This document shows positions 24,938 through 37,178 of a stretch of 64,000 nucleotides of DNA, one piece after another (the first letter of the stretch is position 1; each line of letters begins with the position of its first letter). The notes below the pieces were generated by a model, which ran no database searches, was not told where the DNA came from, and worked only from the letters and a program-made list of their open reading frames with translations. This stretch comes from Ceraceosorus guamensis (Eukaryota > Basidiomycota > Exobasidiomycetes > Ceraceosorales > Ceraceosoraceae): contig NW_020290002.1 in assembly GCF_003144195.1 (NCBI RefSeq), positions 372,001 to 436,000 of the forward strand. The letters are read 5' to 3'. A program made the position numbers and the translations under genes.

Positions 24938-27900
24938 CTACTCGTACGAAGCTGGTTTCATGCGGCGTTTGGCAGTTTTGCGCGAGCCGCCAGAAGACGC
25001 TGGCGCAAGTCTTGACCCTTGCATCAACGTGCTGTCCTGGTCCGAGCGGGATGCGTGCGAAGTGTGCTTCAGGGCGATGTCCGATTCGGGGTCCTCACTC
25101 AGGCTGCCCGGCTGAGCTCCAAGTGATCGGACCTGAAGCGAGGGTGGCTGCGTTAGCGCCGCGTGCTTCCGCGCAGCCTGTTGTCTCGTGTATTGCAAAT
25201 GCTGCGCCGTGATGGGCAGCGAGCCAGGGATGCTACCTTCACCAAAGTCTGATGCATCTCCCACACTCTTCGAGCTGCTTGAACTAGCACCGACAGGTCC
25301 ATTTGTGGCCAGATCTTCGTCAAAGACGCCTATGTAGTCACCAGTCGCTTCTTTTCTGCTCTCGTGACGGTTGTCTTGAGCAGGCTTTAGGTTCGTGTGC
25401 CGTGCTCGAGAATTGCTGCTGTATCTGTCTCCTTCAGGATGACTCGGGCTTTTCAGCCCCCTCCCGCCGAACTCCTGATCTGCGAAAGAGTCCCAACCAT
25501 TTGTGTCACCTTCCTCGTCCTCGATTGCGCCTCGTGCAGCTTCCCAGCAGGCGCTGTCGCCATCGTCTTCGTATGCGCTGTCATCCTCCTCGTCATGTAC
25601 TGTGAGCGGGGTGTCTGCTGAGCCTCCGCTCTCGCCGCTCTCGGGCCCGGCTACTCCTGCATCACGCGAAGAGGAGAAGGAATACGATCTACAAGCTCCA
25701 GATGTTGACGTTTGCGAGGAGCGCTGAGCTCTAGCTATAGCATCGGCAAAGATAGCGAGATCCGAGTCGACGTCTTCGAAGCTGAGAGAAGGCGTGCTAG
25801 AGTTCTTGGCCTCGGCGGCAATTATTTTGCGCCTGGCATTGTGGGCATCGATCAGACTACGACGAGCTTTGTCCAGACTACCCGCAACAGCAAATGCCCC
25901 AGCTCGAATAGGAATGGCGCCGATTCCACTGGTGGCTCTGCTCGTCCACGAGGGCTGTCGCGCTCGCTGCCCTTGAGGGAAGGCAGGTATGCGGCTCGAT
26001 GGCGAACGCGCCGAATCCACGTCTTCAGCGGCCGCTGCTGCCACGCTCGTGAATTGCTCAACTTCGATCGCAGAAGCTAAGTTGTAGTCTATACCGTGAA
26101 TCGGATCGTCCGAAGAATTTTCAGCGAGCACTTGGTCGCGGACCGCGTTGCGATTCGTGTTGCTCCGCTGCAAGTCAGAATAGCGTGGCTGAGTTGATAG
26201 GCCGTCATCCGCCATGTTCGCATACGTCCTGAATGATATCTGCCTGGAGAGGTAGGGCGAACGAGCCAATATTCCGGGTTCGCAAGAATGGACTTCTGCT
26301 CGTCCCACTACGGTTGAGTATGCCTGGTCGAGCATAGGAGCGGAGCCAAAGCGCTTGTGCGGTAAGAGTCCCAAATGCTTCGAGCGCACTTCGTCGGAAT
26401 CGTCCTTCCTTGCAAGATCAAGCCACGCCGCCAAACGTTCGCAAGTGCCGGACATCACAGGCAGGGGCTGCGACAATGAGCGAGGTATTCGTGTCGATGC
26501 TTGGGAGGTATTGCGCCCAAATTCGTCACTCGAGAGTCGGATTCCTGCTGCGGCCGTTGAAGCAGAGCGAGCCCGGTGCATCATTGTGCTCAAAGCAGAT
26601 GCGCCAGGTGCTCCACCAGCAGTGGCGGGCTCCGTACCCTTGCGAGCTGAGATGCCTATGCGATGCGCGTTCAGAACGATATTCCTCGGGTCCATGATCA
26701 GCAAATGGAAGACTTCGGCGCTCGAATTTGTGGTTTGTCCTGGGTTCATGAAGCGAAGGAGCTTCTCATGAGACGGCGTGAGCGGTTCGACCAGGGCCAT
26801 CGTGGGGCAAGCGTGCTCCATACTTTCCGTCCACCATGCGTCTGAAGGCAGATTCGCGTCTTCGTGTGCGGCTGCACTTTGCTGAACGGCTTTGGTGAGA
26901 CTTCGCGCACGGGCGGTGCGCGCTGTACAGTTGAGAAATGTTTCTAACGGGTAGCTTAGAGGCGCCTTATGCCGCCCATCTTGATAGGGTGTGAGAGCGT
27001 AAACATGCGCCGTGCCCCGCGCGGACAGGAGGGTCGCATATCCCGAGTTGGATGACCATTTTGCATCGACGATCCTTGCCGAAGTATGACCACGAAATAG
27101 CTGCACGAGTGCGTCGAGAGAGTGAGCGGACATGCCGGCAGACGAGTCAAGCAAGAGCAGACTCACCGACAGACAATGCCAGACATCGGCGACTTGCTGA
27201 CGAAGTGCGCTGGGCCGAAGCTCAAAGATGGAGGCGGCATGACCGCGACGATCTGCCGTGAGAATTTGATGCCCAGTCGGACTGAATCTGAGGAGAGCAA
27301 CGTCCGAAGCAGAGCGTTGAGGACTAGGAGTAAAGTGGGCCAGCACGCGGCCTGAGCGGAGGTCGATGACTTTGACCGCCGTTCGCGGATTGTATCGTGG
27401 CAGCGTCGCGCGCTCGCGCTCACGCTCACGATCCGACGTCGCGAGCTTGTGATGCGAAGGTCGCGGTGAAGATCCTGATGACGTCAAGGACGATTGTCTG
27501 GGTGATGTTGATGACGAGGTGTCGATTCGAGACGCCGAGCCTGACGCTCCAGACCAGCGAGCACTGCCCCACGTGAGTGCGGCATCCAGCACTGTTCCGC
27601 CGAGCTTGCGAGCGTGCTCTGTCAGCTGCACGCCTGTCTGGATGGCTTCTCGAGGTCCGAGATGCGACTGCGAAGTAGCACCACGCTGGCTTCCTCCACG
27701 GTGAGCTGGCGTTCGTGGGTGACCGCCAGCTCCATCAGGCCTCAGAATTCCAGGCGGTTGAGCCGGTTGCTCGGTGGTTGCGAAGGCAAAGATGCGATTA
27801 GAGAGGTCGAAAGGCAGATCGGCGGGGTCGGCAGGGTCGGCCGCTGACGATACCGACCGCTCCAGCTTTAGCGTTCGGGCGTCCAAGATGTGCACCACGC

Positions 27901-28870
27901 TTCCCAAGCCGACGGCAACGTATGAGGCACCGCTAACAAGTCTTGCTGATGCAGCTTGCAGCGCGCCGATGGATGGATCCGAGCTCAGCTTGGTGACCTG
28001 CACGACGACGTGGGACCCGGTGTCATACGAGCAGAGATTCGCACCAGCCTTCGATTGGCAGAGTAGCAGCAGTCTGATGCTCGCAGCTGCATGCGTAGAC
28101 CGTCGAGAGCCAAGCTGGTGGATGCAACCACTCACCACGGCCCCTGCGGGCTCTTCGTTTGGGAGCAGCAGCCCGTGAATGTTCAATCGCTCTTCGAGCT
28201 CCTCCCCTGCCAGGGCATAGACTTGCAAGCCGCCAGTGTCGTAGCCGAGAAGCAGAATGTGCTGGTCAGCGAATTGCTCCCACCTGGCCCACGTGATGCG
28301 TTGGCTACCGTTTCCCAGTCCCGACAACGCAGCAAGACTGCTTTGCAGCTCATCCGCATCCAGCTGACCTGCTGGATCAAACATTGCTTGCACCTCAGAG
28401 GCACGGCTGGACTGCTGATCGCTGCTGGTCAGGTTCGATGCGTGCTGCGATTTGCTCAAAGCAGAGGCTAATGCAGCAGCGCGCTCTTTGCTTTGCTTCA
28501 ACAAAGTGGACGCAGTGGACCCAGCAGCGGCCAGGGCATCGCTGAGTGATTCGATGAGGGATGTCTGTGGTGCAGATAAGGGCTGCACTACTCTACCCGT
28601 ATCCGGTCGACCTGGGCGATGCAGTGCAGGAAGATCGCCTGTGGATGCTGTGGATGCGTCGAGCTGCGAGTCAGCGTTGGTCATGTCGACCAAGCACGGC
28701 TTGCTAGGTGATGGAGACGAAGAACGATGGGGCGATGCATCGGTAGATTGAGAGGAGGAGATGGCGGTGGATGGTGAGGATGCTGGCAATTTGGTATTGT
28801 CTTTGTTACTAAGCTTCGGTCGCGCACGTGTTTCAGGACCATCATGTCGTCTGTGAGTACCAGCGCGCAT
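24938..28870 (-). CDS. BCAS3-like WD40 protein
   Basis: A single long exon. From ATG 28870 it gives about 1310 residues; ATG 28684 (MTNADSQ) is the main alternative start. About residues 190-620 form a WD40-type propeller: ITWARWEQFADQHILLLGYD, YVAVGLGSVVHILDARTLKL, AVKVIDLRSGRVLAHF, LLRFSPTGHQILTADRRGH and LVQLFRGHTSARIVDAKWS followed by GYATLLSARGTAHVYAL. The last block is the signature of the BCAS3/Atg18-like group. The C-terminal half is Ser-rich and disordered with acidic clusters, ending in RKTAKRRMK. BCAS3 with PHAF1 binds phosphoinositides at autophagosome formation sites in mammals; fungal relatives are little studied. I see no FRRG-type phosphoinositide motif. Membrane and autophagy function is family inference. 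Confidence 0.75.
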   Translation of the reverse strand: MRAGTHRRHDGPETRARPKLSNKDNTKLPASSPSTAISSSQSTDASPHRSSSPSPSKPCLVDMTNADSQLDASTASTGDLPALHRPGRPDTGRVVQPLSAPQTSLIESLSDALAAAGSTASTLLKQSKERAAALASALSKSQHASNLTSSDQQSSRASEVQAMFDPAGQLDADELQSSLAALSGLGNGSQRITWARWEQFADQHILLLGYDTGGLQVYALAGEELEERLNIHGLLLPNEEPAGAVVSGCIHQLGSRRSTHAAASIRLLLLCQSKAGANLCSYDTGSHVVVQVTKLSSDPSIGALQAASARLVSGASYVAVGLGSVVHILDARTLKLERSVSSAADPADPADLPFDLSNRIFAFATTEQPAQPPGILRPDGAGGHPRTPAHRGGSQRGATSQSHLGPREAIQTGVQLTEHARKLGGTVLDAALTWGSARWSGASGSASRIDTSSSTSPRQSSLTSSGSSPRPSHHKLATSDRERERERATLPRYNPRTAVKVIDLRSGRVLAHFTPSPQRSASDVALLRFSPTGHQILTADRRGHAASIFELRPSALRQQVADVWHCLSVSLLLLDSSAGMSAHSLDALVQLFRGHTSARIVDAKWSSNSGYATLLSARGTAHVYALTPYQDGRHKAPLSYPLETFLNCTARTARARSLTKAVQQSAAAHEDANLPSDAWWTESMEHACPTMALVEPLTPSHEKLLRFMNPGQTTNSSAEVFHLLIMDPRNIVLNAHRIGISARKGTEPATAGGAPGASALSTMMHRARSASTAAAGIRLSSDEFGRNTSQASTRIPRSLSQPLPVMSGTCERLAAWLDLARKDDSDEVRSKHLGLLPHKRFGSAPMLDQAYSTVVGRAEVHSCEPGILARSPYLSRQISFRTYANMADDGLSTQPRYSDLQRSNTNRNAVRDQVLAENSSDDPIHGIDYNLASAIEVEQFTSVAAAAAEDVDSARSPSSRIPAFPQGQRARQPSWTSRATSGIGAIPIRAGAFAVAGSLDKARRSLIDAHNARRKIIAAEAKNSSTPSLSFEDVDSDLAIFADAIARAQRSSQTSTSGACRSYSFSSSRDAGVAGPESGESGGSADTPLTVHDEEDDSAYEDDGDSACWEAARGAIEDEEGDTNGWDSFADQEFGGRGLKSPSHPEGDRYSSNSRARHTNLKPAQDNRHESRKEATGDYIGVFDEDLATNGPVGASSSSSKSVGDASDFGEGSIPGSLPITAQHLQYTRQQAARKHAALTQPPSLQVRSLGAQPGSLSEDPESDIALKHTSHASRSDQDSTLMQGSRLAPASSGGSRKTAKRRMKPASYE

Positions 28871-30423
28871 GGGCGCCAACCGTGAATGTTGCAGGTCGGC
28901 AGCAGCAGCAGCAGCAGCAACCGCGTCTGGGAGCAATCAGGATCGATGAGCGCAGCTTTTGGCTCACGCTGTCTGCAGCTTCTCGGACCAACCAGAGAGG
29001 GCGAGCAGTGCGCTTGCAGAGCGGAACTTCAAGACGATGCAGTGGTGATTCGTGACTGCGGATCAAGGTGGTAGTCAGGGTGAGGAGATGGAGCAAACGA
29101 GAGGCGTGAGCGGCTCGCGGCGCTCTCGCGAGTTGGAGTATATCGAAGTTGTGCGCAGGCGGTGGTTGAGAATAGCGTTCTTCTTATAGATGAGGGCCGT
29201 GTGAGATCGTAAAGCGTGTCGAGGTATCAGATCGAAAGGGTGTACGTATACAACGAGGTCAGTGGTACAGAGGCTGAGCAAAGGTGAAGCCAAGCGATAG
29301 ATTGAAGTGTGCGAGAAAAGGTGGAGGCCTGAGTCCAAGGGCGGCGATCTGACGATCGTACAAAGATTAGCGGTGGTAATTGAAGCGGTGAGTGTAGTGT
29401 TGTCTGCGATGCCAGCAATGCCAGCAGTGTGAGTCGTGAGTGTGACATTGATTGAGATGATCAGGTGATCCACGCCGTTGATGCTCCTCGTCCAAGCCGA
29501 CCTTGAAGCTCAAGCTCAACCTCGCGCTGAACGCGTATACGGTGCGACCCCCGTGCGGGTCCACGATCGCGCGGTGCTGCTGCTGAGCACGGCGGCACAG
29601 CACATGCGGTGTAAGGCAGCAGACCGCCACGCACGCACGCACGCAGCAGCTATATCAGCAATCACCATGCATCGTCACGCGTAGCCACGCTGCACAAATC
29701 GAGTCAGGGCAGCGCAGCGCAGCCGCACAGCAGCACATGAGGCACATCCGGTCAGGACACCCAACGGTCGGTCACGTTGCGCCGATGGGGCTGTGCGTGA
29801 TTTGATTGACGTGACGCGCCTCACGCGCTTAGGATGGCCAAAGCCCGCGTTGCAGTCAGAGTCTACGCACGCGGCGAGGCCCCGCATTCGCCGCCAGTCT
29901 ACATCTGCGCGCCCAGCAGCGCGACCTGGTCTTTTCAAAAGCCGTCCGTCCAGCTAGGGGCTCGACCCACCGCGCGTCTCACACCTTTGTGAGAGGAGAC
30001 GATGGCGACAATGATGGAGTCTGGAGTTCAACAATGCTTTGAGACGAAAGTATGCTTACCCTCGGGAAGCTGCAAATACCGAGCAGATGCGCTGCCTTTC
30101 TTGACGATGCGCGCTCTTGTGTGAAAAGCGCGCCTCAAGCGTCCACAGAGAGAGGTTTACTGTCAAGATGAAAGTATTCCCGTGCCTTCGGTCAAACGTG
30201 TCGTGCTTCGAATCGTCCAGCGAGGCGACGAGAACACGAAAGCGAGAACACGAAAGCGGTTGGCCGACTACATCTCCAGGCTCAAGGTGCATTGCGCTAC
30301 ACACGAGAAATTTCGATTACATCTCATTAAGCAACGAGAGTGCTAAGCGATCGAGACAGAGATCGTGACGACATGACGTTGAGAGAGGGAAGGGCTTCTT
30401 TCAGTGCGATACTGAGCAGTACC
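28871..30423. other. Intergenic region upstream of BCAS3-like gene
   Basis: About 1.55 kb without a supported gene. A GCA tract lies at about 28900-28919. A minus-strand TATAAGAAG-like site at about 29181-29189 lies about 310 bases above the BCAS3-like ATG. Open frames here show no family resemblance. Confidence 0.5.
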
Positions 30424-31734
30424 TTAGTAGTTGTTGTCGTTTCCGCCACTTCCGTACGAATCCTGAGAGCGCCGCCGAAAGTGTGTCAGACATGGCCGCG
30501 ACGAGGGTAATCAGACGCAGCAGGACCACGCTATGCGACCTTGTGCACTCACGCTGTTGCCGCCTCCTTGACGGCCGCCAGAGCCGTAGCTGTCTCCGCC
30601 AGAGTTTCCACCGTAAGAGGAATTCTGAGTCGCAAGGCGATGAGGCCAACGTCAGCGGCGCGCGTGTGTACGGGCGACCTGCGATGTCCGGGCGTAGTCA
30701 GTCCGTAACGCTGGGACAGGTTTACTCACGTCATTGCCAGAGCTGCCGAAGCCCCCCGAGTTGCCTCCGGATCCTCCGTAGCTGTCATTGTTGCCGCGAC
30801 CACCGCTGGAGCCGTAGCTATCGCTGTTGTCGCGACCGCCGCTGGAACCGTAGCTGTCGCTGTTGTCGCGACCTCCGCTGGATCCGTAGCTGTCGTTGTT
30901 GCCGCGGCCACCGCTGGAGCCGTAGCTGTCGTTGTTGCCGCCGCTGGAGCCGTAGCTGTCATTGTTTCCGCGGCCACCGCTGGAGCCGTAGCTGTCGTTG
31001 TTGTCGCGGCCGCCGCTGGATCCGTAGCTATCGTTGTTGTCGCGACCGCCGCTGGAGCCGTAGCTGTCGTTGTTGTCGCGACCGCCGCTGGAGCCGTAGC
31101 TGTCCGATGACTACAACAAGAATCGGACTGATCAGTCAAGTGCTGTCGTATCGTGTCGGTCTTTGAGCGACTCACGCCACCGAATCCGCCGCCGCTGGAT
31201 GACTTGTTTCCACTGCCGTAGCTGTCGTTGTTGTCGTTGTTGGACTGGATGGGCATACGTGTGAGCTACCGCCATTCATAATAAATGGTGAGCAAGTCGT
31301 CGACTCACAGAGCCAAATCCACCGCCGCTGGAGGAGTTGTTACCACTACCGTAGCTATCATTGTTGCTAGACGACTGCGAGTGGGACGAATTAGCCGATG
31401 ACGACTGGCAACTTTTAGGTAGACGTGGTCAACTCACGTTGTTGCCTCCGTAGCTGTTTTGGTTGTCTTGGTTTCCTTGGTTGCCAAGAGCCTTGTTCTG
31501 CCGGGCCAGGTGAACGAATGTAAGAAACAAAAGCGGGGTTGAGCGGAGCGAAGTTGATGGAGCCTGCGAGCGCGAGCTCGATGATACTCACGATGAGACC
31601 CTTGCCCTGGTCGGACTCGGCGAAGTCTTTAGCCTTGTTGATGAAAGCTGTAGAAGTGAGATCGTTTGAGAAGTCAGCTACAAGACTCTGATGGACCAAG
31701 CGCGTGTGCAATGTGCAAGGGGCTCACAGTCCAT
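30424..31734 (-). CDS. DDR48-like Gly/Ser/Asn-rich repeat protein
   Basis: Eight exons: 31734-31728 (7 coding bases), 31647-31592, 31497-31438, 31374-31309, 31244-31176, 31110-30730, 30624-30553 and 30462-30424; 249 residues. The N-terminus MDSFINKAKDFAESDQGKGL is a short amphipathic segment; everything after is built from DSYGSSGGRDNN-type units. Exon 6 alone has ten DSYG units. Exons 4 and 5 are near copies (NDSYGSGN-SSSGGGFG). Exons 3 to 8 all begin in phase 0. There is no signal peptide. Yeast Ddr48, a stress-induced protein, is built from similar NNDSYGSS repeats; the resemblance is compositional and orthology is unproven. A minus-strand CTATAAG lies about 130 bases upstream of the ATG, in keeping with strong or inducible transcription. 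Confidence 0.82.
30760..31106 (-). repeat. Coding minisatellite, about 36-base unit
   Basis: Imperfect tandem units of 36 bases (one of 30) encode DSYGSSGGR[D/G]N[N/S] in exon 6 of the DDR48-like gene. Ten DSYG copies differ mainly at third positions and at D/G and N/S, so copy number is likely to vary among strains. Confidence 0.85.
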
Positions 31735-31860
31735 GATGAAGACAAGTGTTGCTATGCGGGTGATGAAGTATCGACTCGGGTGGATGTGGTTGCAAGCTCA
31801 AACGTGCTTGGTTGTGTAGTGTGGAAAGAGGAGTGTGAGTGCGAGCATGTTTGCAGCTCC

Positions 31861-31870
31861 TTCTTATAGG
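31861..31870 (-). promoter_or_regulatory. TATA-like element of DDR48-like gene
   Basis: The minus strand reads CCTATAAGAA about 127 bases above the ATG at 31734. A matching TATAAGAG-type site sits at nearly the same distance above the Cys-rich secreted gene at 49951. Confidence 0.5.
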
Positions 31871-34800
31871 TAAGCACGGTGCCGCCAAGTCTGCCTTCGC
31901 CCTTTCGTGATTCGTCATTTGCGTGAGAAAGAGATGGCATCATTCCAGTGACTGTTGCATGCCGAAAGAAGAGACGGGACAGCTGGCCTGTGCGTTGCTG
32001 CTGCATCCGTTCCCTCTTCATCAGTCTTTGAGCAGGGGCGTCGAACAACTGGGGCGCCGAACTGGAACAACGCTCGATCCACTTCGATCTTCTACGGCCG
32101 GCTGCATGCATGCACGGCTCAGTCGAGAGTCGTGAGTCTACCTGATGATGCCAGGGGTTGCCATCCAGCAGCAAATGCCAGCAGCCAGCTGCGCCTCATG
32201 GTCAGTCACATAACTAGTAGTGTGTGAGAGTGTGTATACCTCTTCCATAGCGGCAGAAGTACACCAAAGCGTGCGCGGATGGTCCGTGCCACCGCTTGTT
32301 GGGTCATGGGCGTGCAGCATTGCCTCAAGCGGACTCCGCTCGGAGTTTCATCATGCTGCTGACTCTGATGCTGACCGTTGCCGTGCAGCGGCGCGCACAT
32401 GCAGAGTCGCGACTCGCGAGTGGAGGCCTAGGCTCTCTCTCTCATTGATTGCTGGACACAGCCATACCGGTACACGTTACTCGTTACTGTGCGGCCATGC
32501 TGGCTCATGGAACGTGAATCGAGATGCGACCGGACACAGCCTTCATCTGACATCTTCTCTCTATCGCGGGTCAGGAGCTGCTCGATCCTTTGCATTTGGC
32601 ATAACAAGCGCTACGCTACATTACAGCAGACTGATCACTGCGATACGTCGATTGGCTTTCGTCGATCAGCGAAGCAATGATAATCGTGAATCTTGGATCA
32701 GTTCTACTGTAGACCGACTTTGCGAGGACCCACAACCGGTGCGCTGCGCATCTCTTGCAGCGTGCAGGAGATGCCGCTGCTGCTGCTGCCGCCGTTCGTG
32801 ATTACCGCGGTAATGCTCGAGTGAAGCGGCTCGAGTTAGCTTGCTCGATTGGTGCCCACAGACGTCGATCACGTCTTGCGGCAGAGGGGGAAAGGATGAG
32901 GGAGCGTTCACCTGGCATGCAAGCAGGTGGATGTGTTTACAGACGAGTTGTGAGTCACAAGCATATTTCAGCCATATGTTGCCGTGAATTCAACTCTTCT
33001 GCTCCAATGTTGAGGTCCTCTGCTTCCACATGCGGAAATCGCGCGCTCGAAGCAAAATTGTCGCACAAGCTCGAGACGGCCTGATGGCTGAACGGCTAGG
33101 GTGTACGTACGTGCGCGCTTGCCCCGCTTTTCTCGACCGCGCGCATGCGGTGTCTCGCGGCAACGATTCCATCCTCATCAAGTTGACATGTCTCGCTGGA
33201 CGATGCTCGAGACTTGTACCTCCAGATCTGAAGTAGACTCTTGACTCACACTACTCGACTGTACAGCTCACAGATTCGACTCAAAGTCACTACTTGCTTC
33301 ACGACGATCTCTGCGTCATCTCGCAGCTCCCAGAGGCGGCGCGGAGCGTCAGTCGTGATGGAGATCGTCGTAATCACAATCACGAATCGCGAATGTCGTC
33401 GTATTTGCTCATCACCTCGTGATCTCCACTTTGCGCTGCGTCCTGAAAACCTATGTCTACGAAGAGTTGATCGCCCGCCCTCAAGCTGCTGGCGCTCCTC
33501 TGGGGATCTCAATCCGAATTGCGAACGTCACAAGTATTTTGACTTCACCTGGCATCGGACAACCCCCGTATCGTCAGTCGTGAAGTGCGTGTGTCGAGTC
33601 GGACTCACTCAAGACTGCTGCTTGCGTATGCACACAGACAGCCTGCTGGAGAGCAGGCGGATATACTCTTCTGGTTGCAGCTACATAGGTGTAAATGCGC
33701 GCACGGCTTCTCACGCTAGACTAGGTGTCGCATGGCGAGGACATCAATTACGCGGGACCTCGCATCGATTTCTGTCCGTGGGCTCCTGTCTGGCCACACG
33801 CCAAAGGTCCCCTCTCGATCACGTTGCTGATGATCGACGAGGATCCGATCAAGCAGGGTCAGTCCACGGCGTCCACTTGGGAGTGATCACGACTACTCTT
33901 GGATCTCATGGCCCCCCCACTCTCTTGTGTGTTGAACGCCCTGAAAGAGAGAGTCTGCCGACCCACAACACGCGCTATTTGCAACGTCCAGACACGGGCC
34001 TCGCTTCTTGCCATTTGCTCTGAACGTATTTGGCTGTAGAAGGCCTTCGCTGTCGGTCGACAGTGTCAGTCTTCGATGCAAGATACCGCCGATGGGCACC
34101 TTTGGCGGGAGCACGCGCACGCTCGGTACTGACGCGATCAGCCTCTCCGATGGCCGTCTCACCTTGTGGCAGCGGCGACCGAGGGTTGGCGAGAGAAAGA
34201 AGTAAAGCTGCGAATGCACTCCGAATCCACTTCGCAGCGCGTAGCAAGCTCAATGCCCATCTACTCTCGTACTCGACCAGCTTCCGTTCCAGCGCTCCCT
34301 AGATGTCAGATCAGCAATCAGGCAGAAGACTCGTCGCCCACCCAAGCCCATCGCTATTCCTCGCAAATCCATGAAGATGCACTTCCCATCAATAGGGCTG
34401 GCGATGCGACCTTTGACAGTATGGTGCCTAATCACACTCAATGAGCTGCGCTGCAACATGTGTGGGCTTCCTAGCAGCTAAGATGTCGCGCTCTCCCTCT
34501 AGAATGTTCTTTGTAACATTCAGGTCCCTTTTCGAAGACCTGGAGGACAGCTGAGAGCCGGCACGTCCAATGCCGCATGACTCGCCTTCCCTCTATCTGA
34601 TCCGTGTCTCGGGCTAGCTTTGCCGGAGCCATATTACTACACGTCGACGCGAGGCTCGATGGGAAAGAGTATACGCTGATGGGGTATCCTTTCATGAACC
34701 GCGTCGTTGCAGCCCCGCCTCGCATCGCCTTGGCGCGCTCTTCCACCTCGTTTCATTCGCGAGTCTCGCGTATTCTCAGAAGGGAGTTCCTCGAGCAGTA

Positions 34801-36424
34801 GGGAGATGGATATCCACGGAGACCAATGGCGGGTGTGAATGCCTCGATCGCATCCGATTGGCCGACTAGGATGGAAGGGTGCGATGAACGGTTGGAAGGA
34901 TACCCGGGCCCACGCTTATGAGCACCTCTCTCGGCAGAGCTTTCCGATATCGAGTCACCCTCCCGCCGTTCCAGTAGAAAATTCGCGTGAGAAAATGCTG
35001 TTCGAGATGCAGGAAATTTACTGTAGGCACGGTTGGCGTGCGTTGCTGACGAAGGAGCCTCCTAGATCTCCTGCTGCCACTGACCCGCATAGTGGCCATC
35101 AGCCATGATGTACAGTCTTGAGTTGTGAGTCAGTCGCCCATGCGGTCGTCTGACCGGCAGATCTAAAATCTGTGCGCTCTTCGCGTGGTGGCTTGTGGCG
35201 CGTCTCTGGTGAGCAGACTCCTGAGCTGTCGGGTGGCGCGGATACTTATGCAGTGTTCACAGGAGCAGTGATGCGCCAAGTATACTCTTCTACCTGTTTG
35301 CAAATGGCGCTCGGCAATAGGGTAGCAGTCCGGCATGGGTAGCGAGTGGAACACCATGAAGGACCGCTGCTGATTCATGCTGCTGGCCCAAACAGAGGAG
35401 CCTCGGCCACACATGCATGTCGCCCTCGGTCACCTCGGCGAGACCTGCAGCAAGCCACTCAACTCAGACTTTTGCCGCCTTACTTGGAACCTTCTGCTGG
35501 GTGCCGACACCCCTATTTGCGCTTCCGCTCAAAGTCGAGGCGTTGATCACGACTCATCAGTGTGGACAGCGGGTCATTCAGCGCACTCGGAGGGTCTGGT
35601 TGAGCATTGTAGTTTGATGCAGTACTTGGCTAATTTCCGCGGTTAGGTTGTTCTGGGCAAAGTGAGAAAGTCTTCACGAATCACAAACCAGAGTCACGAG
35701 AGATGGTTCAGCCACTCCTGTCTCCGCTGCACGAACTTTCATTCAGACAACATCGCGGTATGCTTCGAGTCGAGGCAGTGCAACCTATTGTGAGCCAGCT
35801 GCTGCGGCCCCAGCAGAAGTTCGGAGAAGTTCAGTCAGTAGAACCATCTTTGACGACACTCATCACGAACGATACGGGATTCGGGCCAGACACTCACACT
35901 GGCCACTGCAGTCGAACGGCGGGTGGGGTACAGCAGGGCGTTTTGGCGCTAAGGTACAATCACAATCACGAATCGGACTGCTTGTGCTTGCTGGCAGCGA
36001 GCTTTGCGGCACAAAGGCCGGAACGGAGGCTTTCATGCAGCTGCTGCTGACTGACTAGCTTGATCTTGCTTAAGTTTTGGCGATTATGTTCTGCAGAAAC
36101 ATGCGAACATCGCTCAATTTAGATTCACATTGTATGACGACTGATCGTGGATGCATGAACATGGTACCTGTCACTTGGCTTATTCGGCTCGAGAATGGTC
36201 TAGAGGTGTGGCAAGCTGAACACTGAGCTTGCGCTGTAGCGCTGTCACTCGATAGCCCGAACACTCTCTTCTGAGTCGAAGGCGATCGGGCCACGCACAG
36301 ACTGCTGCGTACAGCATACAAGCAGCAGCGGTGCCGCTGCATCGGCGGGAGCTCTTAGCGCACCTCGCAGCCCGTCGAATTTCACCAAAGACGAAATCAT
36401 CAAGCGGAGTGTATCTCGGGGAGA

Positions 36425-36450
36425 GGGGGGGGGGGGGGGGGGGGGGGGGG
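36425..36450. repeat. Poly-G tract (26 bases)
   Basis: An uninterrupted G homopolymer, one of three poly-G/C runs over 20 bases in this window and only about 730 bases from the next one. Confidence 0.9.
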
Positions 36451-37155
36451 CGTAAACCTCGCCTCGACAAAGAAACCCAATGGGCCAGTCAGATGAACAT
36501 GGCGAAGACCCGCGAGGCCAACAACCGCCTTCATTTCGGATAGAGCGTAGCCTGTTTGACCGCGGAGGGGCTTATTTGACTGGAGCGATCAACAAGCCGC
36601 GGGCATTCATGCAACTCTCGACCACCGCGCCTGCCTGTCTCACAAATTGAAGAGGTCTGGCCGCGCGCTAAGACAACGCGCCGTACCTGCTCCAATTCCC
36701 CGCGCTTTCCTGGCCTACCACTCACGACTGATGATATACATAGCACTCAAGACTGTAGTGAAACTGATACTAATACTCATACTAATACACTCACGACTAA
36801 TATTGAGCTTCGACACGCACCGCTCTTGCGCCGCCCGCTTGCCTCTCTGTTATGAGAGTGAGTTGAAGGGATCAGTGCCACTGAACCTATAGCAGTCGCG
36901 AGTGGCTGGACTAATTCCCCGATGCGGAACACCCCTCGACGAATAATCACGAATGCGACTCGCACAGGGCTGCTTGCAGGAGTTTAGGCCGCTGCTGGCT
37001 TGGCATCGAAATTGCTGTGGGCCATTTCAGCTTTGGGCATGGCTCGCTGTCTCGCTCACGCGTCCATCGAGGCGGCGGTGGAACGCGATGCTGCTCTGCG
37101 AGTTTGAAGGCTCGATCGAGAAGACGATGATGGGAAAGAGCGCTGTCCGGAAACC

Positions 37156-37178
37156 GGGGGGGGGGGGGGGGGGGGGGG
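37156..37178. repeat. Poly-G tract (23 bases)
   Basis: An uninterrupted G homopolymer preceded by AAACC. About 1 kb upstream of the ELO gene. Confidence 0.9.

Noticed and set aside
30483-31166. 227-codon Cys/Arg-repeat frame on the plus strand
   Set aside because: Antisense shadow of the DDR48-like repeat gene, whose exon chain keeps frame over eight exons.
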